From an uncultured Prevotellaceae bacterium (lineage in GTDB: Bacteria > Bacteroidota > Bacteroidia > Bacteroidales > Bacteroidaceae): a stretch of DNA of 54,100 bases. Below the pieces are notes generated by a model. That model had not been told where the DNA came from, searched no databases, and saw nothing but the letters and a program-made list of their open reading frames with translations. Below, in pieces: positions 15,276 through 24,053 of this stretch; position 1 is the first letter of the stretch; each line of letters opens with the position of its first letter. The DNA lies in the NCBI GenBank assembly GCA_902769805.1, contig CACXQL010000015.1, positions 1 through 54,100 on the forward strand, written 5' to 3'. Both the position numbers and the translations under genes were made by a program.

Positions 15276-16662
15276 GCTGGGACATGAACTCCTCAAGTTC
15301 CTGAGGATGATAGGGTATGCGCTTGCTGCCAAGGAAGCGGCATCCCTCCTTGGTAATCAGTACATCATCCTCGATGCGGATACCACCAAAGTCTTTGTAG
15401 GTCTCCAGTTTGTCGAAGTTCAGGAAATCCTTGCAGTGACCGTTTGCCTTCCATTCATCGATGAGGACAGGAATGAAATAGATGCCTGGCTCGTCAGTGA
15501 CGACAAAGCCTTCTTCCAACGTACGACCCATGCGCAGACAGTTGGTGCCGAACTGTTCCAGATTAGGACGTGTCTCCTCGTCGAAGCCTACGTATATCTG
15601 TCCAAGCCCTTCCATGTCATGTACATCCATACCCATCATGTGTCCTAAACCGTGAGGCAGGAACATCGCATGGGCTCCAGCACGTACAGCCTCGTCGGTA
15701 TCGCCCTTCATCAGTCCGAGTTCTTTCAACCGTTCCGTCATCATGCGGCAGACGGCGAAATGCACGTCTTTATATTTTACACCGGGCTTTGCCACTTCTA
15801 ACACATAGTCGTGGCATGCCTCTACGATACTGTATATCTCTAACTGCCGTTGGTCGAACTTTCCGTTGACAGGCATAGTACGGGTATGGTCGCTACAATA
15901 ATCCTCCAGTTCACATCCTGCATCACACAATACCAACCGCCCTGCCTCTAACTTGGCATCAGAGGGGTTGCCGTGCATGATTTCCCCATGCTGACTGAAG
16001 ATGGTGGCGAAACTGGTACCATTGGCAAGACTACGGGCAATGCCGTCCACTTGTCCGCCGATGAAACGTTCTGTCACACCAGGCTTGATAAGTAGTTGGG
16101 CTGTGGTATGCATAACATAGCCTACATCACAGGCACTATCGATGACGGCAATCTCTTGTGGTTCCTTCGTGGCCCGCATCTTAACGACCGCCTGAATAAG
16201 TTTCTGTGAGGCAGCCTCTTTCTGCTTAGAGGGATGGATGCCCAACAAATCCATGATCTGTATCTTTGTATCATGACGATAGGGGGGCAGGAAATGGATT
16301 TTCTTAGAGGAGAGAGGAGAGAGGAGAGAGGAGAGGGATTTCATGGGGGCAGTCTTGCTAATGCCTACCTCAGCGGCTAACTCGTTGACACTTGGTGTGA
16401 ATCCCATCCATACGATATCCTCTACGTCAATATCGTCGCCGAAAAGCCATTCCTCATCATTGTCAATATCAATGACTCCCACCAGTCCCTCACGGTGTTG
16501 TCCGAAATAATAAAGAAAGGAGGAATCCTGTCGCATGGGCGCATAACTGTTAGCAGGATAGTTACAGGGAGCCTCATTGTTCCCGAAAAGTACAATGATG
16601 CCTTCATCCACTAACTTTTTCAGTTCTGCGCGTCGCCGGATGTATGTGTTTTTATCAAACAT
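15241..16662 (-). CDS. Xaa-Pro aminopeptidase (M24B)
   Basis: A dinuclear-metal peptidase that removes N-terminal residues preceding proline. All five metal ligands of the pita-bread fold are in place: VLCDAGCELEDYCSDHTRT (two Asp), LPHGLGHMMGMDVHD (His), VVTDEPGIYF (Glu) and GIRIEDDVLIT (Glu). The N-terminal creatinase-like domain runs to about residue 165. At 473 residues it is the PepP/prolidase-like size for the family. No signal peptide, so cytoplasmic. Residues 110-121 (SLSSLLSPLSSK) are a low-complexity insertion encoded by a 7-bp repeat, and the C-terminal tail is encoded by a 9-bp repeat; both look like non-functional additions. It is the first gene of an operon with the exported C1 peptidase. 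Confidence 0.93.
   Translation of the reverse strand: MFDKNTYIRRRAELKKLVDEGIIVLFGNNEAPCNYPANSYAPMRQDSSFLYYFGQHREGLVGVIDIDNDEEWLFGDDIDVEDIVWMGFTPSVNELAAEVGISKTAPMKSLSSLLSPLSSKKIHFLPPYRHDTKIQIMDLLGIHPSKQKEAASQKLIQAVVKMRATKEPQEIAVIDSACDVGYVMHTTAQLLIKPGVTERFIGGQVDGIARSLANGTSFATIFSQHGEIMHGNPSDAKLEAGRLVLCDAGCELEDYCSDHTRTMPVNGKFDQRQLEIYSIVEACHDYVLEVAKPGVKYKDVHFAVCRMMTERLKELGLMKGDTDEAVRAGAHAMFLPHGLGHMMGMDVHDMEGLGQIYVGFDEETRPNLEQFGTNCLRMGRTLEEGFVVTDEPGIYFIPVLIDEWKANGHCKDFLNFDKLETYKDFGGIRIEDDVLITKEGCRFLGSKRIPYHPQELEEFMSQPPIPPLTPSTP
16306..16335 (-). repeat. 7-bp tandem repeat (AGAGGAG) inside the M24 peptidase gene
   Basis: Four perfect copies of AGAGGAG (plus-strand reading) plus two bases. It encodes the Ser/Leu stretch in the linker between the two domains. 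A one-unit change would shift the frame and remove the catalytic domain. Confidence 0.75.
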
Positions 16663-16699
16663 AAATCAAAGTTTCCGTTAGTTATTATGTTTTATCTCG

Positions 16700-16707
16700 C
16701 AAAGGTA
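16700..16707 (-). promoter_or_regulatory. -7 element of the M24 peptidase operon
   Basis: TACCTTTG on the minus strand, 37 bp before ATG 16662. No strong -33 is visible at the right spacing. Confidence 0.55.
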
Positions 16708-16760
16708 CACATTATTTATTAAAAGAAGGCTGTGCCACATCATAAAAAGAATTAAAATAC

Positions 16761-16776
16761 AGGATGCATACATCCT
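16761..16776 (-). terminator. Terminator of the valS-patatin-trmD operon
   Basis: AGGATG/CATCCT with a 4-nt loop lies just after the trmD stop and is followed on the minus strand by GTATTTTAATTCTTTTT, a typical intrinsic terminator layout. Confidence 0.7.
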
Positions 16777-16778
16777 TA

Positions 16779-17456
16779 TCAGTCTTTCAATAAGTCAGGA
16801 CGGAGGCGACGGGTACGTTCCATAGCCTGCTCTAATTCCCATTCACGGACTTTTGCCTCATTGCCCGAGAGAAGGATCTCTGGTACTTTCCATCCTTTGT
16901 AGTCGGCAGGACGGGTATAGATAGGGGCGGCAAGGATATCGTCCTGAAAGCAGTCAGACAATGCACTCTGTTCATCACCGATAACCCCTGGTACAACACG
17001 GACGACAGCATCCGCTATCATGGCAGCAACAAGTTCACCACCGGTCAATACAAAATCACCGATAGAGATTTCCTTGGTGATGAGGTGATCGCGTACCCGT
17101 TGGTCAATGCCTTTATAATGTCCTGCAAGGATAATAAGGTTTCCTTTGAGTGACAATTCATTTGCCATATGCTGGTCGAAACGCTCTCCGTCTGGTGAGG
17201 TATATATCACCTCATCATAGTCACGTTCTGCTTTCAATGCTGTGATGCAACGGTCGATAGGTTCGCACTGCATCACCATGCCGGCGGAACCTCCATACGG
17301 ATAGTCGTCCACACGACGCCATTTATCGAGAGTATAGTCACGCAGATTATGCAGCCGTATCTCAGCAAGTCCTTTCTTTTCAGCACGAGCCAGGATGCTT
17401 TCATGTACGAAACCCTCTAACATCTCAGGGAGTACAGTGATGATATCGATTCTCAT
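16779..17456 (-). CDS. trmD: tRNA (guanine-N1-)-methyltransferase TrmD
   Basis: Methylates G37 of tRNAs read by codons starting with C to prevent +1 frameshifting; an essential SPOUT-knot enzyme. Motifs seen: [12 protein letters not shown] at the start, [15 protein letters not shown], the knot segments [12 protein letters not shown] and [17 protein letters not shown], and the C-terminal tRNA-binding helices. The length of 225 is standard. It overlaps the patatin gene by 4 bp and lies third in an operon with valS, so two tRNA enzymes flank a lipase-like gene. Confidence 0.96.
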   Translation of the reverse strand: MRIDIITVLPEMLEGFVHESILARAEKKGLAEIRLHNLRDYTLDKWRRVDDYPYGGSAGMVMQCEPIDRCITALKAERDYDEVIYTSPDGERFDQHMANELSLKGNLIILAGHYKGIDQRVRDHLITKEISIGDFVLTGGELVAAMIADAVVRVVPGVIGDEQSALSDCFQDDILAAPIYTRPADYKGWKVPEILLSGNEAKVREWELEQAMERTRRLRPDLLKD

Positions 17457-18301
17457 ATCTGATAAAAAGCTTTGATTCTTTCTATATATCTTTCTCCCAC
17501 GGTACGCCCCAGTTCATAGACATGCCGCATCTCTTCAGGATTATGGGAGATATGTCCAATAGGTATCTTACCGTCTGGGCGGATGACCAGACAGCGTCCT
17601 TCTTGTTCTGCCTGTGCCACATATGCCAGCTCCTGATTGTACATGATATGACGTTCGTCCATTGCCTTAATCATGTTTGGATATTTCCGTAAGGCTATCC
17701 GCATCAGAGGCATCAGTTTGTTGTGTGTCTTCTGAAAACCTAAGGGCTGTGTCAGGATGACAACATTACGGTCGTAGCCAATGGATTCGAAATATTCTAA
17801 AGGAATAGAGTCACCGACACCTCCGTCAAGCAATTTCTTACCTTCTAGTTCCACTATCCTCGACATCAAAGGCATCGAGGCAGAGGCACGAATCCAGTCA
17901 TATGTAATTGGAGTCGCCTTCGTCAAAGGCTGATAGACGGGCTTGCCAGTCTCAACATCCGTACATACCGCAATAAACTCCATCGGATTCTTATCGAAGG
18001 CATCGTCGTCAAAGATGTCATATTGCTTAGGTACTATATGATAACCGAACTCCGCATTGAAATAATCACCGCTAGTGAAGAGAGAATGCCATCCGCTATA
18101 GCGGGAATCCTTAGCGAAACGCATGTTATAGCGGATGGCACGACCTATCTGTCGTGACTTATAGTTGCAGCCGAAAGCTGCTCCAGCCGACACACCAATC
18201 AGACCGTCAGGCTCAATACCATGCTCCATCATTACGTCAATGACTCCAGCTGTCCATAATCCTCGCATGGCACCGCCTTCTAAAACCAGCCCTCTCTTCA
18301 T
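17453..18301 (-). CDS. Patatin-like phospholipase family protein
   Basis: A serine acyl hydrolase of the patatin fold with a Ser-Asp dyad. The oxyanion motif EGGAMRG (residues 8-14), nucleophile elbow GVSAGA (Ser38) and the DGG motif in [12 protein letters not shown] are all present. At 282 residues it is a compact bacterial patatin (YjjU-like) without signal peptide or membrane anchor, so cytoplasmic. The substrate is probably phospholipid or lysophospholipid (family knowledge). It lies 15 bp after valS and overlaps trmD by 4 bp, hence is co-expressed with translation genes; the reason is unknown. Confidence 0.88.
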   Translation of the reverse strand: MKRGLVLEGGAMRGLWTAGVIDVMMEHGIEPDGLIGVSAGAAFGCNYKSRQIGRAIRYNMRFAKDSRYSGWHSLFTSGDYFNAEFGYHIVPKQYDIFDDDAFDKNPMEFIAVCTDVETGKPVYQPLTKATPITYDWIRASASMPLMSRIVELEGKKLLDGGVGDSIPLEYFESIGYDRNVVILTQPLGFQKTHNKLMPLMRIALRKYPNMIKAMDERHIMYNQELAYVAQAEQEGRCLVIRPDGKIPIGHISHNPEEMRHVYELGRTVGERYIERIKAFYQI

Positions 18302-18316
18302 GCCCGACTTTAATCC

Positions 18317-21025
18317 TTATTTCTGTGCACGGAGAGCTGCCAGTGATTCTTTCAGGGCAGCAATCTTCTCCTCAGAGTCACTTTGCTTCTTACGCTCCAA
18401 AGCAACAACCTGCTCTGGGGCATTGGCAACGAAGCGCTCGTTAGAGAGCTTTTTCATCACACCGGCGAGGAAACCCTCAAGGTGCTTTAGTTGTGCCTCC
18501 TGTTTCTCAATCTCAGCATCAATGTCAATCATATTGCCAAGAGGTACGGCAAATTCGTCAGTACCTACCATGAAGGTAGAGGCAGTTGTGTCTTTTTCTG
18601 CAACGGTATGAATAGAGCTGACATTTGCCATCTTTATAATAACAGCAGAATAGGTCTCGTAATGATTAGCGCCTACTGCCTGTAACTCCATAGTTTCCTT
18701 GGGAGCGATATTCTTTTGGCTGCGTACCATGCGGACACCACTGACAATCTGCTTAACCTGTTCAATATCGTCTACAAGTATTTTCTCTTCCTTGGTTGAG
18801 GTGTTGAGTTTAAGACTTTCACGCATGATACTCTCACCAGTCTTTCGCTCATAGAGTGCTTGCCACAGCTCTTCCGTAATGAAAGGCATAAAGGGATGCA
18901 ACATCTTCAACAGAATGTCGAAGAAGTGTAAAGTCGCGTCATATGTGGCATGGTCAATAGGCTGTGCCTCACCATTGACATAGGCAGGCTTTATCATCTC
19001 CAGATACCAACTGGAGAACTCGTCCCAGAATAGTTTGTAGACAGCCATCAGTGCCTCAGAGATACGGTATTTTGAGAACAGGTCTTGCAAATCCTCGTTG
19101 ACTTCCTTGAGTTTCGCGTCAAACCATGCAATAGCGATCTTGCTTGCCTCTTTCTGTTCTACATCAGCCACTTGCCATCCTTTGACTAGACGGAAGGCAT
19201 TCCATATCTTATTATTGAAGTTACGTCCCTGTTCGCAGAGTGCCTCGTCAAAGAGAATGTCGTTACCGGCAGGGGCAGAGAGCATCATACCCATACGTAC
19301 ACCATCGGCACCGAACTTCTCAATAAGTTCGATGGGATCAGGTGAATTACCTAATGACTTTGACATCTTGCGTCCTAACTTATCACGGACGATACCGGTA
19401 AAGTATACATTCTTGAAGGGGAAGGTTCCCATATACTCCTCACCAGCCATAATCATGCGCGCTACCCAGAAGAAGATGATGTCGGGAGCAGTTACTAAGT
19501 CGCTAGTGGGGTAGTAGTAGTTAATCTCCTCATTGCCAGGATTATTGATGCCGTCGAAGAGTGAGATTGGCCAGAGCCATGAAGAGAACCATGTGTCAAG
19601 GGCATCCTCATCCTGACGAAGGTCAGCATCTGTTACATTCGGATCTTTTTGCTGTGCCAGCTTTAGGGCTTCCTCACGAGTTGCAGCTACCACATAGTCG
19701 TCATTCTCATTATAATAATAGGCAGGAATACGATGTCCCCACCACAACTGACGAGAGATACACCAGTCTTGAATATTCTCCAGCCAGTTCTTATAAGTGT
19801 TCTTATATTTTTCCGGATAGAAATTCATTTCGCCGTTCATGACAGGCGGCAAAGCAATGTCAGCGAAGTGCTTCATTTTCAAGAACCATTGCAGTGAGAG
19901 ACGTGGCTCGATGGCTGTGTCAGGGTTACGCTCAGAGTAGCCTACCTTATTAATATAGTCCTCGATTTTCTCCATCAACCCGTTCTCCTGAAGATCGTTT
20001 GAAATCTGCTTGCGGCAGTCCATACGGTCCATACCTACATAGATAGGACTCTGCTCACTGATGGTACCATCGGGGTTGAAGATATCAATCGTCTCCAAAT
20101 TATGTGTCTTCCCCAGCATATAGTCGTTGGTATCGTGGGCAGGGGTTACCTTCAAGCAACCTGTACCGAATTCGATATCTACGTAACGGTCTTCGATGAC
20201 AGGGATGACACGGTTCACCAAAGGAACAATCACCTTGCGTCCCTTTAGCCATTGGTTCTTGGGGTCCTTGGGATTGATACACATGGCGGTATCACCCATG
20301 ATAGTCTCAGGACGGGTCGTGGCAACAACGGCATAATAACCCTTTGCATCCTTGTGGATGATATTGCCTTCTTTTTCTAAAGATTCTATGTTCTCTAGAT
20401 GATCTAGACCATCCACATAATACTTCAAATGGAACAGATGGCTCTGCTCTTCTTTATATATAACCTCCTCAGTGGAAAGGGCTGTCAGTGCCTTCGGATC
20501 CCAGTTAACCATACGGAGACCACGATAGATAAGTCCTTTATTATAGAGGTCGACGAAAACTTTAATAACACTTTCTGAACGCTTCTCGTCCATAGTGAAA
20601 GCTGTGCGGTCCCAGTCACAGGAGGCACCCAAACGACGGAGTTGCTTCAGGATAATACCACCATGCTCATCCGTCCAATCCCATGCATGTTTCAAAAACT
20701 CATCACGAGTCAGGTCATGCTTCTTAATACCCTGCTCGGCGAGTTTCTTCACAACCTTTGCTTCTGTGGCGATAGACGCATGGTCAGTACCAGGTACCCA
20801 ACAGGCATTCTTACCTTCCATACGAGCACGGCGCACCAGAATGTCTTGAATGGTGTTATTTAACATGTGTCCCATGTGGAGCACACCTGTCACATTGGGA
20901 GGCGGGATAACGATAGTGTAGGGTTCACGTCCGTCAGGCTTACTGGCGAATAATTTGTGGTCCAGCCAATACTGATACCATTTCGACTCGACCTCTTTTG
21001 GGTCGTATTTACTTGCTAATTCCAT
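18317..21025 (-). CDS. valS: Valyl-tRNA synthetase
   Basis: Class I synthetase charging tRNA-Val. HIGH-type motif [16 protein letters not shown] (about residues 41-56), editing (CP1) domain with [10 protein letters not shown], the KMSKS loop [14 protein letters not shown], anticodon-binding domain, and the C-terminal coiled coil ([22 protein letters not shown]) that contacts tRNA. The length of 902 is typical. It heads an operon with the patatin and trmD genes. The promoter on the minus strand at 21081-21050 is nearly identical to that of rpsP. The start [20 protein letters not shown] is the standard N-terminus. Confidence 0.97.
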   Translation of the reverse strand: MELASKYDPKEVESKWYQYWLDHKLFASKPDGREPYTIVIPPPNVTGVLHMGHMLNNTIQDILVRRARMEGKNACWVPGTDHASIATEAKVVKKLAEQGIKKHDLTRDEFLKHAWDWTDEHGGIILKQLRRLGASCDWDRTAFTMDEKRSESVIKVFVDLYNKGLIYRGLRMVNWDPKALTALSTEEVIYKEEQSHLFHLKYYVDGLDHLENIESLEKEGNIIHKDAKGYYAVVATTRPETIMGDTAMCINPKDPKNQWLKGRKVIVPLVNRVIPVIEDRYVDIEFGTGCLKVTPAHDTNDYMLGKTHNLETIDIFNPDGTISEQSPIYVGMDRMDCRKQISNDLQENGLMEKIEDYINKVGYSERNPDTAIEPRLSLQWFLKMKHFADIALPPVMNGEMNFYPEKYKNTYKNWLENIQDWCISRQLWWGHRIPAYYYNENDDYVVAATREEALKLAQQKDPNVTDADLRQDEDALDTWFSSWLWPISLFDGINNPGNEEINYYYPTSDLVTAPDIIFFWVARMIMAGEEYMGTFPFKNVYFTGIVRDKLGRKMSKSLGNSPDPIELIEKFGADGVRMGMMLSAPAGNDILFDEALCEQGRNFNNKIWNAFRLVKGWQVADVEQKEASKIAIAWFDAKLKEVNEDLQDLFSKYRISEALMAVYKLFWDEFSSWYLEMIKPAYVNGEAQPIDHATYDATLHFFDILLKMLHPFMPFITEELWQALYERKTGESIMRESLKLNTSTKEEKILVDDIEQVKQIVSGVRMVRSQKNIAPKETMELQAVGANHYETYSAVIIKMANVSSIHTVAEKDTTASTFMVGTDEFAVPLGNMIDIDAEIEKQEAQLKHLEGFLAGVMKKLSNERFVANAPEQVVALERKKQSDSEEKIAALKESLAALRAQK

Positions 21026-21049
21026 ATACCTATTTTATAATAATGGGTG

Positions 21050-21081
21050 CAAAGGTACGAATAAGTGAGCGAAAAACCAAA
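21050..21081 (-). promoter_or_regulatory. Promoter of the valS operon
   Basis: On the minus strand, TTTG (21081-21078), a 20-bp spacer and TACCTTTG (21057-21050). A further TACCTTTG at 21131-21124 may be a second, upstream start. The 23 bases ending just after the -7 are identical to those of the rpsP promoter. Confidence 0.85.
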
Positions 21082-21157
21082 TATAATTTGAGTTTTTCCT
21101 AACGAAAGTATGATCAGTGAAACCAAAGGTACAAAAAAGATTAAAGATTTAAGTTTT

Positions 21158-21189
21158 TTTCTTATTGCTGTTTTTTTTTTGTACCTTTG
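21158..21189 (+). promoter_or_regulatory. Promoter of the mazG operon
   Basis: TACCTTTG at 21182-21189 with a weak TTTC at 21158-21161 (20-bp spacer). ATG 21198 is only 8 bp downstream, so the mRNA leader would be a few nucleotides at most. Confidence 0.6.
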
Positions 21190-21197
21190 CCCCTATT

Positions 21198-22070
21198 ATG
21201 GAACAAATGCATACCAGAGAAGAGAAAATGGCTGCTTTTGGGCGGATGCTTGACGTACTTGATACGCTCAGAGAGAAATGTCCGTGGGATAAAAAGCAGA
21301 CGAATGAGAGCCTCCGCCCTAATACGATAGAGGAGACTTATGAATTATGCGATGCTTTGATGAAGGATGATACAGATGATATTTGTAAGGAGTTAGGTGA
21401 TGTGTTATTGCATGTAGGCTTCTATGCAAGGATAGGGGAGGAGAACTTGCAATTCGATATCGCGGATGTATGTAATCGTCTGGTAGACAAGTTGATATTC
21501 CGCCATCCACATGTGTATCATCCCTCTCAGTTAGGAGTTCTGGATCCCAAACCGTTGCCCTATGGTGAAGACTTGGGAGAGAATGAATTCGCTGGGGCGA
21601 AGAATGTTGAACAGGTACTAGATAACTGGGAGCAGATAAAACAAAAGGAAAAGAATGGGAATAAGAGTGTTTTAAGCGGAGTTCCAGTTACCCTCCCATC
21701 TCTGATTAAAGCATATCGTATCCAGGACAAAGCCCGTCACGTTGGTTTTGACTGGGAAGACAAGCAAGATGTATGGGCAAAGGTCCGTGAAGAGTTGGAT
21801 GAGTTGGAGGCTGAGCTGAAACATGAAGACAAAGAACGGTCGGAAAAGGAACTGGGGGATTTCCTCTTCTCAGTGATTAATGCGGCACGTCTCTATCACT
21901 TGAATCCCGATAATGCCCTGGAAGAGACTAACCAGAAGTTCATTCGACGTTTTAACTATATAGAGGAGCATAGCATCAAGGCAGGGAAACCCTTAACAGA
22001 GATGACGCTTGCGGAGATGGATGCTCTGTGGAATGAGGCAAAAAGTAAGGAAAACAATCAAACAGAATAA
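21198..22070 (+). CDS. mazG: Nucleoside triphosphate pyrophosphohydrolase MazG
   Basis: Hydrolyses (d)NTPs to monophosphates and pyrophosphate, cleaning the nucleotide pool or lowering ppGpp. The protein has two MazG domains: the first with CPWDKKQTNESLRPNTIEETYEL (metal-binding EExxE type) and LGDVLLHVGFYARI, the second with WAKVREELDELEAELKHED and ELGDFLFSVINAARL. The length of 290 is normal. ATG 21198 (MEQMHTREEKMAAFG) is chosen over an earlier in-frame start that would overlap the -7 element. A lipoprotein gene follows after 4 bp. Confidence 0.94.
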   Translation: MEQMHTREEKMAAFGRMLDVLDTLREKCPWDKKQTNESLRPNTIEETYELCDALMKDDTDDICKELGDVLLHVGFYARIGEENLQFDIADVCNRLVDKLIFRHPHVYHPSQLGVLDPKPLPYGEDLGENEFAGAKNVEQVLDNWEQIKQKEKNGNKSVLSGVPVTLPSLIKAYRIQDKARHVGFDWEDKQDVWAKVREELDELEAELKHEDKERSEKELGDFLFSVINAARLYHLNPDNALEETNQKFIRRFNYIEEHSIKAGKPLTEMTLAEMDALWNEAKSKENNQTE

Positions 22071-22074
22071 GGTT

Positions 22075-22740
22075 ATGAAGAAGATTTCATTTTTAACAAT
22101 TATGTTTGCTGTTGTGGTCATGACCATGAGCAGCTGTGGTGGTAAGACGCAACAAGTACCCTTTGACAATGGCGACTCAACAGATTTGAGTGGCATGCAG
22201 GATCCTACCATGTATGGTATTTGCGGAGAAGGAACGTCTATGAACACCTTGCAGATAGTGACAGACTTGGGTGATACGATACAGTTGGATATCACTTATG
22301 CTCGTGATAACAATCAAGTGTTTGGCGGACTTCAGCCTGGTGATCGTATGGCTGTTGTCCCCAATGCTAACAAAACGGAGGCCCTGACGGTGATTAATCA
22401 GGCTGCGCTGCTGGGTAACTGGGTGATGCCTAATCCCCTTGACGGCAGTGATGAGGTCGGTTTCTCTATCAAAGAAGGTGGTATTGTAGAGGGAATCGAG
22501 CAAAGTAGCCTGACCTATAAGACCTGGAGACTTGTCAGAGGAAAACTTGAGATGCTTGCTATCCGTGAAGGTGGTGGCGATGAAGAGGAAATCGCTCTCT
22601 ATGATTTTGTGAAACTGAATCCCGACTCCTTGATTCTCAAGGATAATGAGGATACCTATGAATATGGACGTCAGCAGATAAAGAAACCAGATTCTGATAT
22701 TAAACTGGAAGAGGCTTCGGAGGACGATTATAAGATTTGA
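22075..22740 (+). CDS. Lipocalin-like lipoprotein
   Basis: A 221-residue predicted lipoprotein: signal MKKISFLTIMFAVVVMTMSSC with Cys as lipidation site, then a beta-rich domain. The motif LLGNWVMPNPLDGSDEVGFSIKEGG resembles the start of Bacteroidetes lipocalin-like domains (LxGxW), and the end is acidic. Function unknown; probably outer-membrane anchored. It starts 4 bp after mazG and its stop overlaps the RNase Z start, so the three genes form one operon without an obvious shared pathway. Confidence 0.75.
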   Translation: MKKISFLTIMFAVVVMTMSSCGGKTQQVPFDNGDSTDLSGMQDPTMYGICGEGTSMNTLQIVTDLGDTIQLDITYARDNNQVFGGLQPGDRMAVVPNANKTEALTVINQAALLGNWVMPNPLDGSDEVGFSIKEGGIVEGIEQSSLTYKTWRLVRGKLEMLAIREGGGDEEEIALYDFVKLNPDSLILKDNEDTYEYGRQQIKKPDSDIKLEEASEDDYKI

Positions 22741-23663
22741 CGTATAGCTTGGAGCCTTTTAGAATTCACATATTAGGATGTGGAAGTGCTTTGCCGACGC
22801 TTCATCACCATGCTTCGGCACAGGTGGTGGAGCTTAGAGGCAAGCAGTTTATGGTGGATTGTGGAGAAGGAACTCAGATGCAACTACGTCGCTCGCATAT
22901 CCGTTTCACAAAACTTTCCGCCGTCTTTATCAGTCATCTGCATGGTGACCATTGTTTTGGTCTTATCGGTATGATTAGTACCTTTGGATTGCTGGGGCGT
23001 ACAGCTAAGTTGGATGTCTATGCTCCTGCCGAATTGGAACCGATGCTCCGTGAGCAAATAAGAATGTTCTGCAGGGGATTGGAGTATGAGGTTGCTTTTC
23101 ATGCTGTAGATACAACCAGGCAAGAGATTATCTATGAAGACCGCAGCCTTACTGTAGAGTCTGTCCCTTTGGAACATCGAATGCCTTGTTGTGGCTATCT
23201 TTTTAGGGAGAAAGCGACTCTTCCACATATCAAACGTGATATGATAGACTTCTATCACATACCAGTCAGCCAGATTAATAATATTAAAGTCGGGGCAGAT
23301 TGGGTGACGGAAGAAGGGGAACGAATACCAAATAGTCGGTTGGTGGAACAAGTGGACATTCCTCGCAGTTACGCTTATTGCAGTGACACACGATACATTC
23401 CGACATTACATGAGCGGATAAAAGGAGTGACAGCACTGTATCATGAAAGCACTTATGCCGACGATAATCTTCCAATGGCAGAAAAGTATTGCCATTCCAC
23501 GGCCCGTCAGGCTGCCATGGTTGCAAGAGATGCCAAGGCAGGGCGACTTATCTTGGGCCATTATTCCTCACGATATGAGGATGAGCGTGTGCTTCTTGAC
23601 GAAGCTCAACAGGTCTTTGAGAATACATGTTTGAGTGATGAGCAACTTGTGTTCGAGCTATAA
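22737..23663 (+). CDS. rnz: Ribonuclease Z
   Basis: Metallo-beta-lactamase-fold endonuclease that matures tRNA 3' ends. The zinc motif SHLHGDHCFGL (H67, H69, D71, H72), the ILGCGSALPT start and the later HSTARQAAMVA and LGHYSSRY blocks are all present. The length of ~308 is standard. No ATG is available at the start: TTG 22737 overlaps the lipoprotein stop (TTGA), while TTG 22749 would give (M)EPFRIHILGCG, nearer to relatives. Either implies a TTG start with translational coupling to the lipoprotein gene. Confidence 0.93.
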   Translation: MTYSLEPFRIHILGCGSALPTLHHHASAQVVELRGKQFMVDCGEGTQMQLRRSHIRFTKLSAVFISHLHGDHCFGLIGMISTFGLLGRTAKLDVYAPAELEPMLREQIRMFCRGLEYEVAFHAVDTTRQEIIYEDRSLTVESVPLEHRMPCCGYLFREKATLPHIKRDMIDFYHIPVSQINNIKVGADWVTEEGERIPNSRLVEQVDIPRSYAYCSDTRYIPTLHERIKGVTALYHESTYADDNLPMAEKYCHSTARQAAMVARDAKAGRLILGHYSSRYEDERVLLDEAQQVFENTCLSDEQLVFEL

Positions 23664-23686
23664 ATGCATTTTTTTTCTTAAAAAAA

Positions 23687-23718
23687 TTTGGTAGTTTCGA
23701 AAATTATATCTACTTTTG
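23687..23718 (+). promoter_or_regulatory. Promoter of the L,D-transpeptidase/sigma factor operon
   Basis: TTTG at 23687-23690, a 20-bp spacer and TACTTTTG at 23711-23718: an exact consensus. It lies upstream of five closely spaced genes ending at 26988. Confidence 0.85.
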
Positions 23719-23738
23719 CAGAAGAATATATGTTGCTT

Positions 23739-24053
23739 ATGACAAAACGTATAATAGGTTTGGCTTTATTGGCAGCGTTATTGTTCTTACCTGTCAACGC
23801 TCGGGCTTCTCAGCCAGAGGCTATTGGTATGGAACAAACGGATGATAAGAATGACATACAGATTACTGTAAGTCAGTCTGTTGTCCGTATTACTGGTGCA
23901 GAGGGACTGGTCATGGAGGTTATCTCGTTGACAGGTCGTCACGTCATGTCTGTACGTATAGAGAGTCCAGCTCAGAAAGTTGAACTTACAAACATTCCCA
24001 AAGGGTGTTATATTATCAAAGTTGGAAAGGTAGTCAGAAAGATTGTTGTCTGA
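23739..24053 (+). CDS. Small secreted protein with sorting-domain-like C-terminus
   Basis: A 104-residue protein consisting almost only of a signal peptide (MTKRIIGLALLAALLFLPVNARA) and one C-terminal module (MEVISLTGRHVMSVRIESP through IPKGCYIIKVGKVVRKIVV) that resembles the type A C-terminal signal of the type IX secretion system: a short beta-sandwich with GxYxxKV near the end. There is no room for a cargo domain, so it may be a free-standing decoy, chaperone or relic. An alternative start ATG at 23730 is 11 nt after the -7 element; 23739 is preferred. The next gene's start lies inside this gene (49-bp overlap). Confidence 0.6.
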   Translation: MTKRIIGLALLAALLFLPVNARASQPEAIGMEQTDDKNDIQITVSQSVVRITGAEGLVMEVISLTGRHVMSVRIESPAQKVELTNIPKGCYIIKVGKVVRKIVV

